From the NCBI RefSeq assembly GCF_014323405.1, contig NZ_JACRWE010000001.1, forward strand, positions 248,001-312,000: a stretch of DNA of 64,000 bases, in the 5' to 3' direction. This document shows positions 53,254-62,459 of the stretch, piece by piece. Origin of the DNA: Romboutsia faecis (GTDB lineage Bacteria; Bacillota; Clostridia; Peptostreptococcales; Peptostreptococcaceae). How positions within the stretch are numbered: position 1 is the stretch's first letter; each line of letters opens with the position of its first letter. Both the position numbers and the translations under genes were made by a program. Under the pieces are notes generated by a model. That model did no database searches and was not told where the DNA came from. It saw only the letters and a program-made list of their open reading frames with translations.

Positions 53254-54990
53254 ATGTTAGAATTAAAGCAAAAAATAGATTTAAAAGCTAAACCATTTAA
53301 CTTATCTGATGAAGATATAAAATGGGTAGAAGAAACTTTAGCTAATTTAACTTTAGATGAAAAAATAGGTCAAGTTTTCGTAGATATGTTGTGGAATAAC
53401 ACTGAAGACGAGGTAAAAGAAAGAATAGCAAAATATGGTATGGGTGGATTTAGATACAACAACATGCCTGCTGCTGACCTTTACAAGCAAAATAAAGTAA
53501 TACAAGAAAACAGTAAAGTACCTGCTCTAATAGCTGCTAACATAGAAGCTGGTGGGGATGGTGGTGTTGGTGGGGGTACTCACATAGGACATCATGTAAC
53601 TATAGGCGCTACTCAAGATAAGGAAAACGCTTATAAATTAGGATACTATGGATGTAAGGAAGCTGCTGCTATCGGATGTAACTGGACTTTCGCTCCAATA
53701 GTTGATATAAATAAAAACTGGAGAAGTTCTGTTGTTTCTAGTAGATGTTTCTCAAGTGAAGCAGAGCAAGTCCTTGAAATGTCTAAGGAATACTTAAGAG
53801 GTGCTAAAGATGCTGGTCTTGCTAGCTGTATGAAACACTTCCCAGGAGATGGACTTGATGAAAGAGATCAACATATAGTAACTGCAAACAATGATATGAC
53901 TTGTGAAGAATGGGAAGAAAACTTCGGTAAAGTATATAGAGGTATGATAGATGCTGGTGTTGAGTCTGTAATGATAGGACATATAAGACTTCCTGAAATG
54001 TCTAGAAAATTAAGACCAGGAATAAAAGATAATGAAATAATGCCTGCTACAATAGCACCAGAATTATTACAAGACTTACTAAGAGATGAGTTAGGATTCA
54101 ACGGTTTAGTTATAACTGATGCAACTCATATGGTTGGTTTAACTTCTGCTATGAGAAGAGCTGAAGTAATGCCTTACACTATAGCTGCTGGATGTGACAT
54201 GATACTTTACTACAGAGATAAAGATGAAGATGTTGAAGCTATAAAAGAAGGTCTTGCTAATGGTGTATTAACTGAAGAAAGATTAAATGAGGCTGTTACT
54301 CGTGTACTAGCATTCAAGGCAATGCTAAAGTTACACACTAAAAAAGCTAATGGCACTTTAGTTCCTAAGGAAGAAGGACTTTCAGTTATAGGATGCGACG
54401 AACATAAAGAAGTTGCTAAGGACATAGCTGATAAGGCTATAACTTTAGTTAAAAATACTAAAAACCAATTACCAATAACTCCAGAGACTCATAAGAGAAT
54501 AATGCTTTATACTGTAGATAACTCAGGATTTGCTCCTAATAAAGTCGATAAAGCTGCTTTAAAAGATAGAGTTAAAGCTAAATTAGAAGCTCAAGGATTT
54601 GAAGTTACTTTATTCGATCCTGCTGCAGGATTAAATGGGAAGCAGTTATTAGCTATGACTCCTATAAAAGAGTTCGTTGATAGCTTTGATGCAGTTATGT
54701 TATTCGTTAACGTTGGCGGATTCTCTCAAAGCAATGTAAGACGTATATCTTGGGCTATGCCAATGGGTCCAGATATTCCATGGTATGTAACAGAATTACC
54801 AACAGTTTGTGTATCTGTATTCAATCCATTCCACTTAATAGATGTACCTATGGTACCAACTTATATAAATGCATATACTGATAATGATGCAACATTAGAT
54901 TTAGTTATAGAAAAAATAATGGGTAAATCTGAATTTAAAGGAGTAAGCTCAGTAGATGCCTTCTGCTCTTCTTGGGATACTAGATTATAA
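53254..54990 (+). CDS. glycoside hydrolase family 3 protein (NagZ-like beta-N-acetylhexosaminidase group)
   Basis: 578 residues from ATG 53254 with GGGGAGGA upstream. No signal peptide. The TIM-barrel domain has LTLDEKIGQVFVDML, ASCMKHFPGDG (K194-G200), a D-Q-H at 205-207 matching the Asp-His dyad of NagZ enzymes, and LVITDATHMVGL with D289 as probable nucleophile. The second (alpha/beta sandwich) domain follows from about 380. Relatives have His at position 199 (KHFPGHG); here it is Asp. Codons are the most regular in the window, hinting at high expression. Probably a cytoplasmic hexosaminidase or phosphorylase; substrate inferred only. Confidence 0.88.
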   Translation: MLELKQKIDLKAKPFNLSDEDIKWVEETLANLTLDEKIGQVFVDMLWNNTEDEVKERIAKYGMGGFRYNNMPAADLYKQNKVIQENSKVPALIAANIEAGGDGGVGGGTHIGHHVTIGATQDKENAYKLGYYGCKEAAAIGCNWTFAPIVDINKNWRSSVVSSRCFSSEAEQVLEMSKEYLRGAKDAGLASCMKHFPGDGLDERDQHIVTANNDMTCEEWEENFGKVYRGMIDAGVESVMIGHIRLPEMSRKLRPGIKDNEIMPATIAPELLQDLLRDELGFNGLVITDATHMVGLTSAMRRAEVMPYTIAAGCDMILYYRDKDEDVEAIKEGLANGVLTEERLNEAVTRVLAFKAMLKLHTKKANGTLVPKEEGLSVIGCDEHKEVAKDIADKAITLVKNTKNQLPITPETHKRIMLYTVDNSGFAPNKVDKAALKDRVKAKLEAQGFEVTLFDPAAGLNGKQLLAMTPIKEFVDSFDAVMLFVNVGGFSQSNVRRISWAMPMGPDIPWYVTELPTVCVSVFNPFHLIDVPMVPTYINAYTDNDATLDLVIEKIMGKSEFKGVSSVDAFCSSWDTRL

Positions 54991-55048
54991 GATACCGCTT
55001 AAAGACTAATTAATATATGTCTCGGTACTTTTTGGATAAAGACTGAAA

Positions 55049-55090
55049 ACTCCAGTCCATGTAGCGCTACTTTGCTGCATGGACTGGAGT
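55049..55090 (+). terminator. strong terminator of the GH3 gene
   Basis: ACTCCAGTCCATGtAGC and GCtGCATGGACTGGAGT pair over 16 of 17 positions, with TTTTTGTTTT after; the most G+C-rich stem in the window. Confidence 0.95.
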
Positions 55091-55153
55091 TTTTGTTTTA
55101 TATCCTTAGCACTTGGGTTATTTAACTTTACTAAAAAATACTTCTCTATCTTA

Positions 55154-55747
55154 TTAATCCGAGTTAGGTATTATTTTATCAAATTCATTTTGATTTATTT
55201 CTAGCCAATCTGATTTCAATATTGCATAGTGATCTACATCGTAGTATTTTCCCTTTACTTTTACCTCTTGAATTCCTCGTCCTTCATGTTTCATTTTACA
55301 CTTTTGCATTACTCTTCCAGATGCTCCGTTTACTACATAATGCTCAGCTTCTACTCTATTTATTTTTAATACTTCAAAGGAGAATTTTAAAATTTCATTT
55401 AAAACTTCGGTCATATATCCTTTGTTCCAATAATTTCTATTTAATATATATCCAAAAGTTAGCTTATCGTTTTCTTCATCTATACTTATATCTACACAAC
55501 CTATACATTTTTTACTTTCCCTTAATTCTATTGCATATATTCCGCCTCTACTGTAGTAGTTTAAAATTATATTTGCTGATTGGTCCATCGTTTTATGAGT
55601 TTCCCAAGTTACATATTTGGTAGTTTCTTCATCGCTTGCAAATTCAAATACATCTTTTCTATCTTCCATATTAAATTGTCTAAGCTTGAGTCTACTTGTA
55701 TATAAAGTTTTATTTTGAGATAATATCAAGTTATATTTTCTTGCCAT
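55154..55747 (-). CDS. GNAT family N-acetyltransferase (RimJ/RimL type)
   Basis: 197 residues. TSRLKLRQFNMEDRKDVFEF begins the GNAT fold; LTFGYILNRNYWNKGYMTEV is the acetyl-CoA-binding motif A, and RVEAEHYVVNGASGRVMQKC with HEGRGIQEV the following part, typical of RimJ/RimL/alanine acetyltransferases. GAAGGAGGAG precedes the ATG. It is 26 bases downstream of the EamA transporter gene and likely co-transcribed. The substrate (ribosomal protein, small molecule) is unknown. Confidence 0.9.
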   Translation of the reverse strand: MARKYNLILSQNKTLYTSRLKLRQFNMEDRKDVFEFASDEETTKYVTWETHKTMDQSANIILNYYSRGGIYAIELRESKKCIGCVDISIDEENDKLTFGYILNRNYWNKGYMTEVLNEILKFSFEVLKINRVEAEHYVVNGASGRVMQKCKMKHEGRGIQEVKVKGKYYDVDHYAILKSDWLEINQNEFDKIIPNSD

Positions 55748-55773
55748 GTACTCTCCTCCTTCGTATATTTATA

Positions 55774-56678
55774 CTAACTTTCAACCATAGCTTCTTGCTT
55801 TTGTTTTTCTTGTCCTAAAAATGCCGATATTAATATTATACTCCCTCCTATAACTTGATATATAGAAAGAGACTCACTTAAAAATATCACACTGAAAACT
55901 ATAGAAGATATAGGATCTATATAGCTAAGTAGCGCTGTTGTTTTAACCTTTAAATTTTTAATTGCTGAAAAGTATAAACAATATGCAAGTCCAGTATGAA
56001 CAATACCTAAAAGTATAATTAAACCGAATATCTTAATTTCAGTTATTACTAACATATCTCTATAGATTATAAATGGAAGTAATACAACAGATGCTGTAAA
56101 TAGTTGTATAAATGTTCTTTTGTAATCATTAAAATCTTGTATATATCTGTTTAACATCACTATAGATGCATAAAAACATGCTGCTATTAATCCCATAGTA
56201 ATTCCTCTTATATGATTAAAGTTCTCAGATGAATGACCTAATTGATTATTTAAAATAATAAATAATCCACATAATGCTGCTAACACTGAAATAGCTGTTT
56301 TTAATGTGAGTTTTTCTTTCAATATTACAGGTGATAAAAAAACAACAATTACTGGAGCAAAATAATAACTTAAAATAGCATTTGATACTGTAGTGTATTT
56401 ATATGATTCAAATAAAAATGCCCAATTAAAACTTATACATATCCCTGATATTATCAGAAATAACAAGCTTTTATAATTTTTTTATTCTCCACTTCTATTA
56501 TTTTTTCATCTTTCTTTTCTTTATAATAATTAAATGTAGATATTGTTCCTAGAAAAATGCAGGCTATAATAGCCCTTAAAAAAGCTAACTCAAAGGATTC
56601 TAAGCGAATACTTTTTACAAATACTCCTAAGCTACCCCATATTGTCATTGATATTATAAATTTAATAATATTGCTCAT
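55774..56678 (-). pseudogene. EamA/DMT family transporter split by a frameshift
   Basis: ATG 56676-56678 (AAGGGGGG upstream) opens the first helix pair (SMTIWGSLGVFVKSIRL, FLRAIIACIFLGTI) and stops after 74 codons in ACYF. The other eight helices follow in the next frame from about 56466 (LFLIISGICISFNWAFLF to SAFLGQEKQKQ). Adding one A to the A run at 56469-56472 joins them as NKKIIKSLLFLIIS. EamA proteins export metabolites. True mutation or a homopolymer sequencing error; everything else in the gene is intact. Confidence 0.85.
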
Positions 56679-56955
56679 AAGCCCCCCTTAAATATTTATT
56701 CTATCTACTATTATTAAGAATATAATATATTTACTGCTTATTTATAGATTATCCTCTATATAAATCAATATATTTTATGAGGTACAATATTATTATATAT
56801 CTTATATAATAATCAACTTGAAGCTTAGAATAATATTAAATTTATGATACTTAATATTTAAAAGAGGTGAACTCTTATACAAGTTCACCCCTTAATATGT
56901 ATTATACTATATTTTTTATTTGATACAGTCTATTATTTTTAATAATTTAACTTAT

Positions 56956-59286
56956 TTATAGATATTTATCTTCCAATTCTTTTACTGATAACGGTTTACT
57001 ATATAAATATCCTTGTATTACACATTCTCCCATTTGTTGAATTATTTCTTTTTGACCTTCATTCTCCACACCCTCTGCTACCACTTTTAAATTTAAAGAC
57101 TGAGCTAAAGTAAATATCATTTTTATTATCTTATCATTTTGACAAATATAATCTACAAATTTTTTATCTATTTTTACCCCTCTAATAGGCAACTTTTCTA
57201 AATAACTTAAAGCACTATACCCTTTTCCAAAATCATCTAAATATATATCAATTCCAGCTTTATTTATAATATTTAAGTTATCACTTATTTGTTTTTGATT
57301 TTCTATTGCAAAGTTTTCTGTTATTTCAAAAACTATCTTATTAGTAGATATATTATATTTATTAAGCATTTCTTTAACATAATTACAAAAATTCTTATTC
57401 ATTAGCTGTATAGGTGAAATATTTATACTTACCTTTGGAATATTAAATTGTTTTTTTTCCCAGATTTCCATTTGCTTAAAGACTTCCTCTATTATAAATT
57501 CACCTAATTCATGAATAGCTCCAGTTTCTTCAGCAATATTTATAAATTCATTTGGTGGTACAAACCCTAATAATTTACTTTTCCATCGTACTAAAGATTC
57601 CATACCCTCTATATTTCCATTCGTGGGATTTATTTGTGGCTGATATACCATGTATAACTCTTTATATTTTATTCCTTCTGTTATAGATATTCCTGTAATC
57701 AACTTCTTCATATCTGAAGTATATTCTATAAAATTATTTCTTCCATTTTTCTTTACATTATACATAGCTAAGTCGCCTTGTATCATCATATTATTAATAT
57801 TACAATTTCCATCTGAATAAAATGCTACACCTATAGAAACAGTGGTTTTAATGCTATATCCACCCAACTCAAACGGTTCTCTCATTAATTTAACTAGCTT
57901 TGCCGCAAAATTTCTTATTTCATCTTTATCTTTGTATTCCTTTACAAGGATAACAAACTCATCTCCTGAAGTTCTTGCTACTATAGTATTTGGAATTGCA
58001 TTCTTAAAAACTCTATGTGCAAATTCAATTAATATTAAATCTCCTACTTTATGGCTATATATATCATTAATATTCTTAAATTTATCTATATCTAAAAATA
58101 ATAATGCTGCCTTAGAATATTTTTCGCCAAATTCATTTTTGAATTTTTCTAATTCTTTATTAAATCCAACTCTATTATATAAGCCTGTCAGCTCATCAGT
58201 ATTTGATTTTATTATAATTTCTTCATAATGATTGTTTAATTCATTTACTAATGTATCAATTTGTGTTTCTACTATTTCAAGCTCATCATGAGTATCCAAT
58301 TCTTTATACTTTTCATTAAAATGGCCTTTTTTTAATTTTGTGATAGATTTATGTATTGCTTCTATTTTTGACATAAAGCTATTATTTAAAAACTTCCATG
58401 TGGACATTATTATAGTAATGTATAATACCAGTATTCCCAGAAATAAATTCCTCGTTATTTTTATATTTTCTATTAATCCTTCATCTGAATTTAATTTTGT
58501 AATTATTAATTTACTATCAGTAAAATCTTTTATATATGCACTAGCATCTAAACTAGGTGTATAAGCTAGATGTAAAATTATATTAGTTTTAACTTCACCT
58601 AGATTCTTTGTATTTACTATAGATGAATCTAATAAATCTATATTTATATCAGCTTCAAATATACTAAACTTTGGTACTGTTTCTTCTAGAATTTCTTGTT
58701 TTACTTCTTTAGCCATAACCATTACCCCAGCCTTATTACCTAGAGAATTATTTCTAAGTATTGGGTACATTGATACAAAGTATAATCCTTTATCAGTAGT
58801 TAAGATTCCATTCTTTGCTTTTATGTTTGTAACACTGTCTAAAACATCATTTTTCAATATGGTATTTCGTATATTATCAGGAATATTATAATTATTTAAA
58901 TACTCTTTATCGTAAAAGGATTCAAATAAAATCTTACCATTATTATCTAATATCATTATTGCATTTAATTCTAAATTGCTCATATTTACAGTATCAAAGT
59001 TTTCTTTTTCAAACTCTTTAGTATATTCTTGATCTTTATTCTGCTCTTTCAAATTTATATATTCATAAGTTTTATTCCAATTAGAATAATCTTTACATGT
59101 TTTTTTTATATACTCTAGCTCTTTATCTAGAGTATTAACTATTCGTGATATATTCTGATTAACCTTATTTTTCTCTAACTTAACAATATTTTCTGTAATC
59201 ATTCGTTGAGAAAAAACGATTACAATAAGGATCACTGCTATAATTTGTATAATAAAGTAAAGAAACATTTTATTATTTAAACTCAA
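56956..59286 (-). CDS. CHASE4-GGDEF-EAL cyclic di-GMP protein
   Basis: 776 codons from TTG 59284-59286, which lacks a good ribosome binding site. A better start is ATG 59349-59351 (GGTGG upstream), in frame if one A is added to the A run at 59324-59330. Domains: helix 1 (about 8-25), an extracytoplasmic CHASE4-like sensor (30-270, with CKDYSNWNKTYEYI), helix 2 (275-295), a linker, GGDEF (about 365-520) with active motif SGDEF, and EAL (530-776) with ESLVRW in place of EALxR, plus DDFGKGYSALSYL and VVAEGVENEGQ. It may make, degrade or only sense c-di-GMP. Confidence 0.9.
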   Translation of the reverse strand: MSLNNKMFLYFIIQIIAVILIVIVFSQRMITENIVKLEKNKVNQNISRIVNTLDKELEYIKKTCKDYSNWNKTYEYINLKEQNKDQEYTKEFEKENFDTVNMSNLELNAIMILDNNGKILFESFYDKEYLNNYNIPDNIRNTILKNDVLDSVTNIKAKNGILTTDKGLYFVSMYPILRNNSLGNKAGVMVMAKEVKQEILEETVPKFSIFEADINIDLLDSSIVNTKNLGEVKTNIILHLAYTPSLDASAYIKDFTDSKLIITKLNSDEGLIENIKITRNLFLGILVLYITIIMSTWKFLNNSFMSKIEAIHKSITKLKKGHFNEKYKELDTHDELEIVETQIDTLVNELNNHYEEIIIKSNTDELTGLYNRVGFNKELEKFKNEFGEKYSKAALLFLDIDKFKNINDIYSHKVGDLILIEFAHRVFKNAIPNTIVARTSGDEFVILVKEYKDKDEIRNFAAKLVKLMREPFELGGYSIKTTVSIGVAFYSDGNCNINNMMIQGDLAMYNVKKNGRNNFIEYTSDMKKLITGISITEGIKYKELYMVYQPQINPTNGNIEGMESLVRWKSKLLGFVPPNEFINIAEETGAIHELGEFIIEEVFKQMEIWEKKQFNIPKVSINISPIQLMNKNFCNYVKEMLNKYNISTNKIVFEITENFAIENQKQISDNLNIINKAGIDIYLDDFGKGYSALSYLEKLPIRGVKIDKKFVDYICQNDKIIKMIFTLAQSLNLKVVAEGVENEGQKEIIQQMGECVIQGYLYSKPLSVKELEDKYL

Positions 59287-59526
59287 TTTATTTAAAAAGG
59301 TTCTTTTATTATCTCTTACTTTCTTTTTTTAAAATAATTATTAAAAGTCATCTTAACCACCGTTCAAATTTATTTTATTAATTTATATTTTACCATATTT
59401 TTACACGTTTCATCATTTTTATTTTGTACACTAATATTTTTATTTATGACATACTTATGTAACAATTTTTAATTTATTTCTATATTATACAATATATGAA
59501 TTTATATAAAAATAAGGAGGAATTTT

Positions 59527-59991
59527 ATGCAATTTGATCCTAGATTTGAATTTAGTAGTAAAAAGGTAATAACTAATATACTACCTCCTATGATGCCAAA
59601 TAACCCTATTTGTAATAGAAAATATACTATTTATTATTCTCCAGTAACTTGTGAATACTTTTTAACTGTAGCCAATGATTTTTTTAATGATGATATAAAT
59701 CCTTTACTTAAAAATGAGGTTCATGGAAAATGGGATATTATAGGAAATGGTGTTTGTAGACTTAAAATGTATGTAAATCTTGGTGGTGGTAATAATCTAC
59801 TCGTAATGGCTAGATATGCTTTGTATAAACAATTATTGCCAAATTATATCCGCACTATAATTTATGGAGATAGATACTTTTTTAGAGAAAATAAATGTTT
59901 ACTAAATTCCTTAGTTACAGTAAGATTTATGTCCGATTGCGATACCATGAATATTGTAGAACCATATGGAACAATTAAAAACTTTAGATAA
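59527..59991 (+). CDS. Staygreen (SGR) family protein
   Basis: 154 residues from ATG 59527 with AAGGAGG upstream. The whole protein follows the Staygreen domain: KYTIYYSPVTCEYFLTVAND, HGKWDIIGNGVCRLKMYVNL-GGG, YALYKQLLPNYIRTIIYGDR and the closing TVRFMSDCDTMNIVEPYG. In plants SGR removes magnesium from chlorophyll a; bacterial homologues occur in non-photosynthetic Clostridia and some can remove magnesium in vitro. The natural role here is unknown. Terminator directly downstream. Confidence 0.85.
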   Translation: MQFDPRFEFSSKKVITNILPPMMPNNPICNRKYTIYYSPVTCEYFLTVANDFFNDDINPLLKNEVHGKWDIIGNGVCRLKMYVNLGGGNNLLVMARYALYKQLLPNYIRTIIYGDRYFFRENKCLLNSLVTVRFMSDCDTMNIVEPYGTIKNFR

Positions 59992-59993
59992 AT

Positions 59994-60026
59994 AAAAGAG
60001 TATCAAAAATTATTTGATACTCTTTT
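59994..60026. terminator. terminator of the Staygreen-family gene
   Basis: AAAAGAGTATCAAA and TTTGATACTCTTTT, perfect 14-bp stem with a 5-base loop. Confidence 0.92.
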
Positions 60027-60050
60027 ATTTATCTAAAGTTTTATCATTAT

Positions 60051-60179
60051 CTATTTTTTGAATAAATTTCCAAACGTGCCTAATACACTACTTTCACCTG
60101 TTTGCTTTCCATATGCTTCTACTACTGAAGCAAATACTTTTGATGCTAGACGGCTAAAAATATAACTTATAATCAACAT
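60051..60179 (-). CDS. short peptide or gene remnant
   Basis: 42 codons from ATG 60177-60179 read MLIISYIFSRLASKVFASVV then EAYGKQTGESSVLGTFGNLF and two Lys. There is no clear ribosome binding site, so it may be the 3' end of a lost gene, perhaps holin-like; it could also be a small membrane peptide. Confidence 0.4.
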   Translation of the reverse strand: MLIISYIFSRLASKVFASVVEAYGKQTGESSVLGTFGNLFKK

Positions 60180-60279
60180 TATGATAATTCATAAATAATT
60201 TATATTCTTAAACTAAAGAATATTATATCACTCATGGTAATAAAATCACAATCCTTTTTAAACAGCCTTCTCGCTTATC

Positions 60280-60540
60280 TTACTCAGCATCAAAGTCTAT
60301 ATGAAATTTTCCTTTTGGTGAGTTAATATCAACATATGATAAGTTAAATTGCTCATCCATAACATCTATTTTATATTCAAAAAGAACATCATCTTCTTTT
60401 TTAGACATAAATATGTAGCTTCCATTTTCCTTATCTTCTATTTCATCACATATTTCATCGTATATTTCTTCTCCATTTATTATTCCTGTGTATCCAGAAT
60501 TAGCTATTTTTTCTTCTATTAGTCTATATATTTCTTCCAT
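60280..60540 (-). CDS. small acidic protein of unknown function
   Basis: 86 residues, strongly acidic, no membrane segment. Helical start (MEEIYRLIEEKIANSGYTGI) followed by beta-type strands (GSYIFMSKKEDDVLFEYKID). AGAAGGA precedes the ATG. Similar short acidic proteins occur in Clostridia; family not recognised. Confidence 0.65.
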   Translation of the reverse strand: MEEIYRLIEEKIANSGYTGIINGEEIYDEICDEIEDKENGSYIFMSKKEDDVLFEYKIDVMDEQFNLSYVDINSPKGKFHIDFDAE

Positions 60541-60619
60541 TCTTGTCCTTCTTTCTAATTAATTATTAATTTATATACATTAGTTTAAACATTACAAAAT
60601 TATTAGTCAAGAATATAAG

Positions 60620-61567
60620 TTAAGCATTTATAAGATTTTGTTTAACATCATATCCCATTTCCTCAAATTTTGAAGATAAAAATTCAAATTTACTTGGCTT
60701 AATCTTTAAAATATTAATAGAAATAGGTAATTTATTAAATTTTCCAAATTCTAACCTTTTTAGTTTGATAACTTTCTCATATTCACTACTATGCTCATCT
60801 AAAAGTTCAACTTCTCCAGATATCTGTAACCCATTTAAGCTATTCATGTCAGTATAATTTTCATATATACTTACAGATATATTTTTATTTTGTAATATAC
60901 CTACAAATTTTAATCCGCCTTCGCTTATAATATAAATATTTCCTTGGAAATACTTATATTCTATTGGTGTGGATCTAAGAAAATCCTCATAACCAGTTGC
61001 AATTGAACAAGTATTATTTTCTTTTATAAATCTCTCAATTTCATTTTTTATAACCTCTATTGGAGCTTCATTCTTCGGTCTATCTAAATATTCCTTGATT
61101 TTCACACCTGCATTTATAACATTTTTATATTCAAATCTACCCATATTTATAAACGGTATTTTTACTTTATTACAAAAAACTTCTAGACTTATTTTGTCCT
61201 CATCATCTAACTTATTTATTTCTAATTGTCCCTTTATAAAGTAATAATATATATCATCTTTCTTTATTATATCTTTTAACCTTAATCCATATTTTATTCC
61301 ATCTGCTTTAGATAATCCTACACTTACTATACATACTCTTTTTTTAGAAAAATCATAGCTATGTTCCTTAAAAAATTCAATTATATTATTACCAGATTTT
61401 TCTTCATATAATGGAAAAGCTATCACAACATTTTTATATATATTTATATCTGGCACATTTTCTTCTATATTACATAATTTAGAAGGTCCTAAAATCAATG
61501 AAAGTATATGAGCAACCTTTTGAGTAGTACCATATTTACTTTCATATAAAATAAGAGTGCTATTCAT
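60620..61567 (-). CDS. flavodoxin domain fused to FMN-binding split barrel
   Basis: 315 residues from ATG 61565-61567 (GAGGTGG upstream; the ATG three codons earlier overlaps it). The first 150 residues form a flavodoxin/HemG-type domain: LILYESKYGTTQKVAHILS holds the FMN phosphate loop. The second half (about 170-300) resembles pyridoxamine 5'-phosphate oxidase-like split barrels: CSIATGYEDFLRSTPIEYKY, GNIYIISEGGLKF and GLQISGEVELLD. Both halves bind flavin, so it is a two-flavin redox protein; donor and acceptor are unknown. Confidence 0.78.
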   Translation of the reverse strand: MNSTLILYESKYGTTQKVAHILSLILGPSKLCNIEENVPDINIYKNVVIAFPLYEEKSGNNIIEFFKEHSYDFSKKRVCIVSVGLSKADGIKYGLRLKDIIKKDDIYYYFIKGQLEINKLDDEDKISLEVFCNKVKIPFINMGRFEYKNVINAGVKIKEYLDRPKNEAPIEVIKNEIERFIKENNTCSIATGYEDFLRSTPIEYKYFQGNIYIISEGGLKFVGILQNKNISVSIYENYTDMNSLNGLQISGEVELLDEHSSEYEKVIKLKRLEFGKFNKLPISINILKIKPSKFEFLSSKFEEMGYDVKQNLINA

Positions 61568-61681
61568 AATTTCCACCTCTTTTAAATTAATTTGTTCCGT
61601 TTAAATTAAATGTCTCTTATTTTATATACATATATCATTTTACTTATTCCATTTTTACAATATTTTTAATGTCTACAGCTT

Positions 61682-62440
61682 TTATAAGAACTTTATGTTG
61701 TTTAAAGATTCAATCTTTTTCACATTCGTCATATCAATATTAACAGGTGTTAAAGATATATATCCATTTTCTACTGCAGTTATATCGCTACTTTCGTCTT
61801 GATCTAATTCTTTTACTTGACCACCTATCCAAAAATATCTATATCCATAAGGGCTTACTCTTTCTTCTAAAACATTTTCATATTTTCTATCTCCTAAAGT
61901 AGTTATTTTAAAACCTTTTATTTCAGTATTTGGTATATTCACATTTAAGATACAATCATCTAACATATCTAACTTATCTTTTAAATTTTTCACTATATTT
62001 ACTACATACTTAGATGCTTCTTCATAAGTCTCTCTTGATACATTAAATTCATCATAAGAAACTGCAATTGCTGGTTTATTTTGGACAAGCCCCTCTATTG
62101 CTGCTGATACTGTACCTGAGTATATTACATCTGTTCCTAAATTAGGACCGTTATTTATACCACTTAATACTAAGTCAAAATCAACTTTTGAAAATAACGC
62201 TTCTATACCTACCTTAACACAATCTGCAGGTGTTCCAGAAATAGCATAAGCTTTTATATCGTCATCTATAAATGCATCTTTTAGCATTATAGGATTATGA
62301 ACTGTTATAGCATGACCTGTTGCACTTCTTTGACTATCTGGAGCAACCACATATACATTTGCTATTTCCTTCATCGCTTTTGCCAGCGCTAGTATACCTT
62401 CTGCGTTTATACCATCGTCATTTGTAATTAATATATTCAT
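61682..62440 (-). CDS. surE: 5'/3'-nucleotidase SurE
   Basis: 252 residues. The N terminus NILITNDDGINAEGILAL has the metal Asp pair D8/D9; VVAPDSQRSATGHAIT and SGINNGPNLGTDVIYSGTVS complete the SurE active site. It removes phosphate from nucleoside monophosphates and short polyphosphate in the cytoplasm, often as a stationary-phase enzyme. GAGGTG precedes the ATG. It starts 19 bases after the amidohydrolase stop and is probably in its operon. Confidence 0.95.
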   Translation of the reverse strand: MNILITNDDGINAEGILALAKAMKEIANVYVVAPDSQRSATGHAITVHNPIMLKDAFIDDDIKAYAISGTPADCVKVGIEALFSKVDFDLVLSGINNGPNLGTDVIYSGTVSAAIEGLVQNKPAIAVSYDEFNVSRETYEEASKYVVNIVKNLKDKLDMLDDCILNVNIPNTEIKGFKITTLGDRKYENVLEERVSPYGYRYFWIGGQVKELDQDESSDITAVENGYISLTPVNIDMTNVKKIESLNNIKFL

Positions 62441-62459
62441 ACTTTACACCTCTTTATTT

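Noticed and set aside
59287..59526. Cyclic di-GMP riboswitch before the GGDEF-EAL gene
   Set aside because: No GEMM-like core or tetraloop pattern could be found on either strand.
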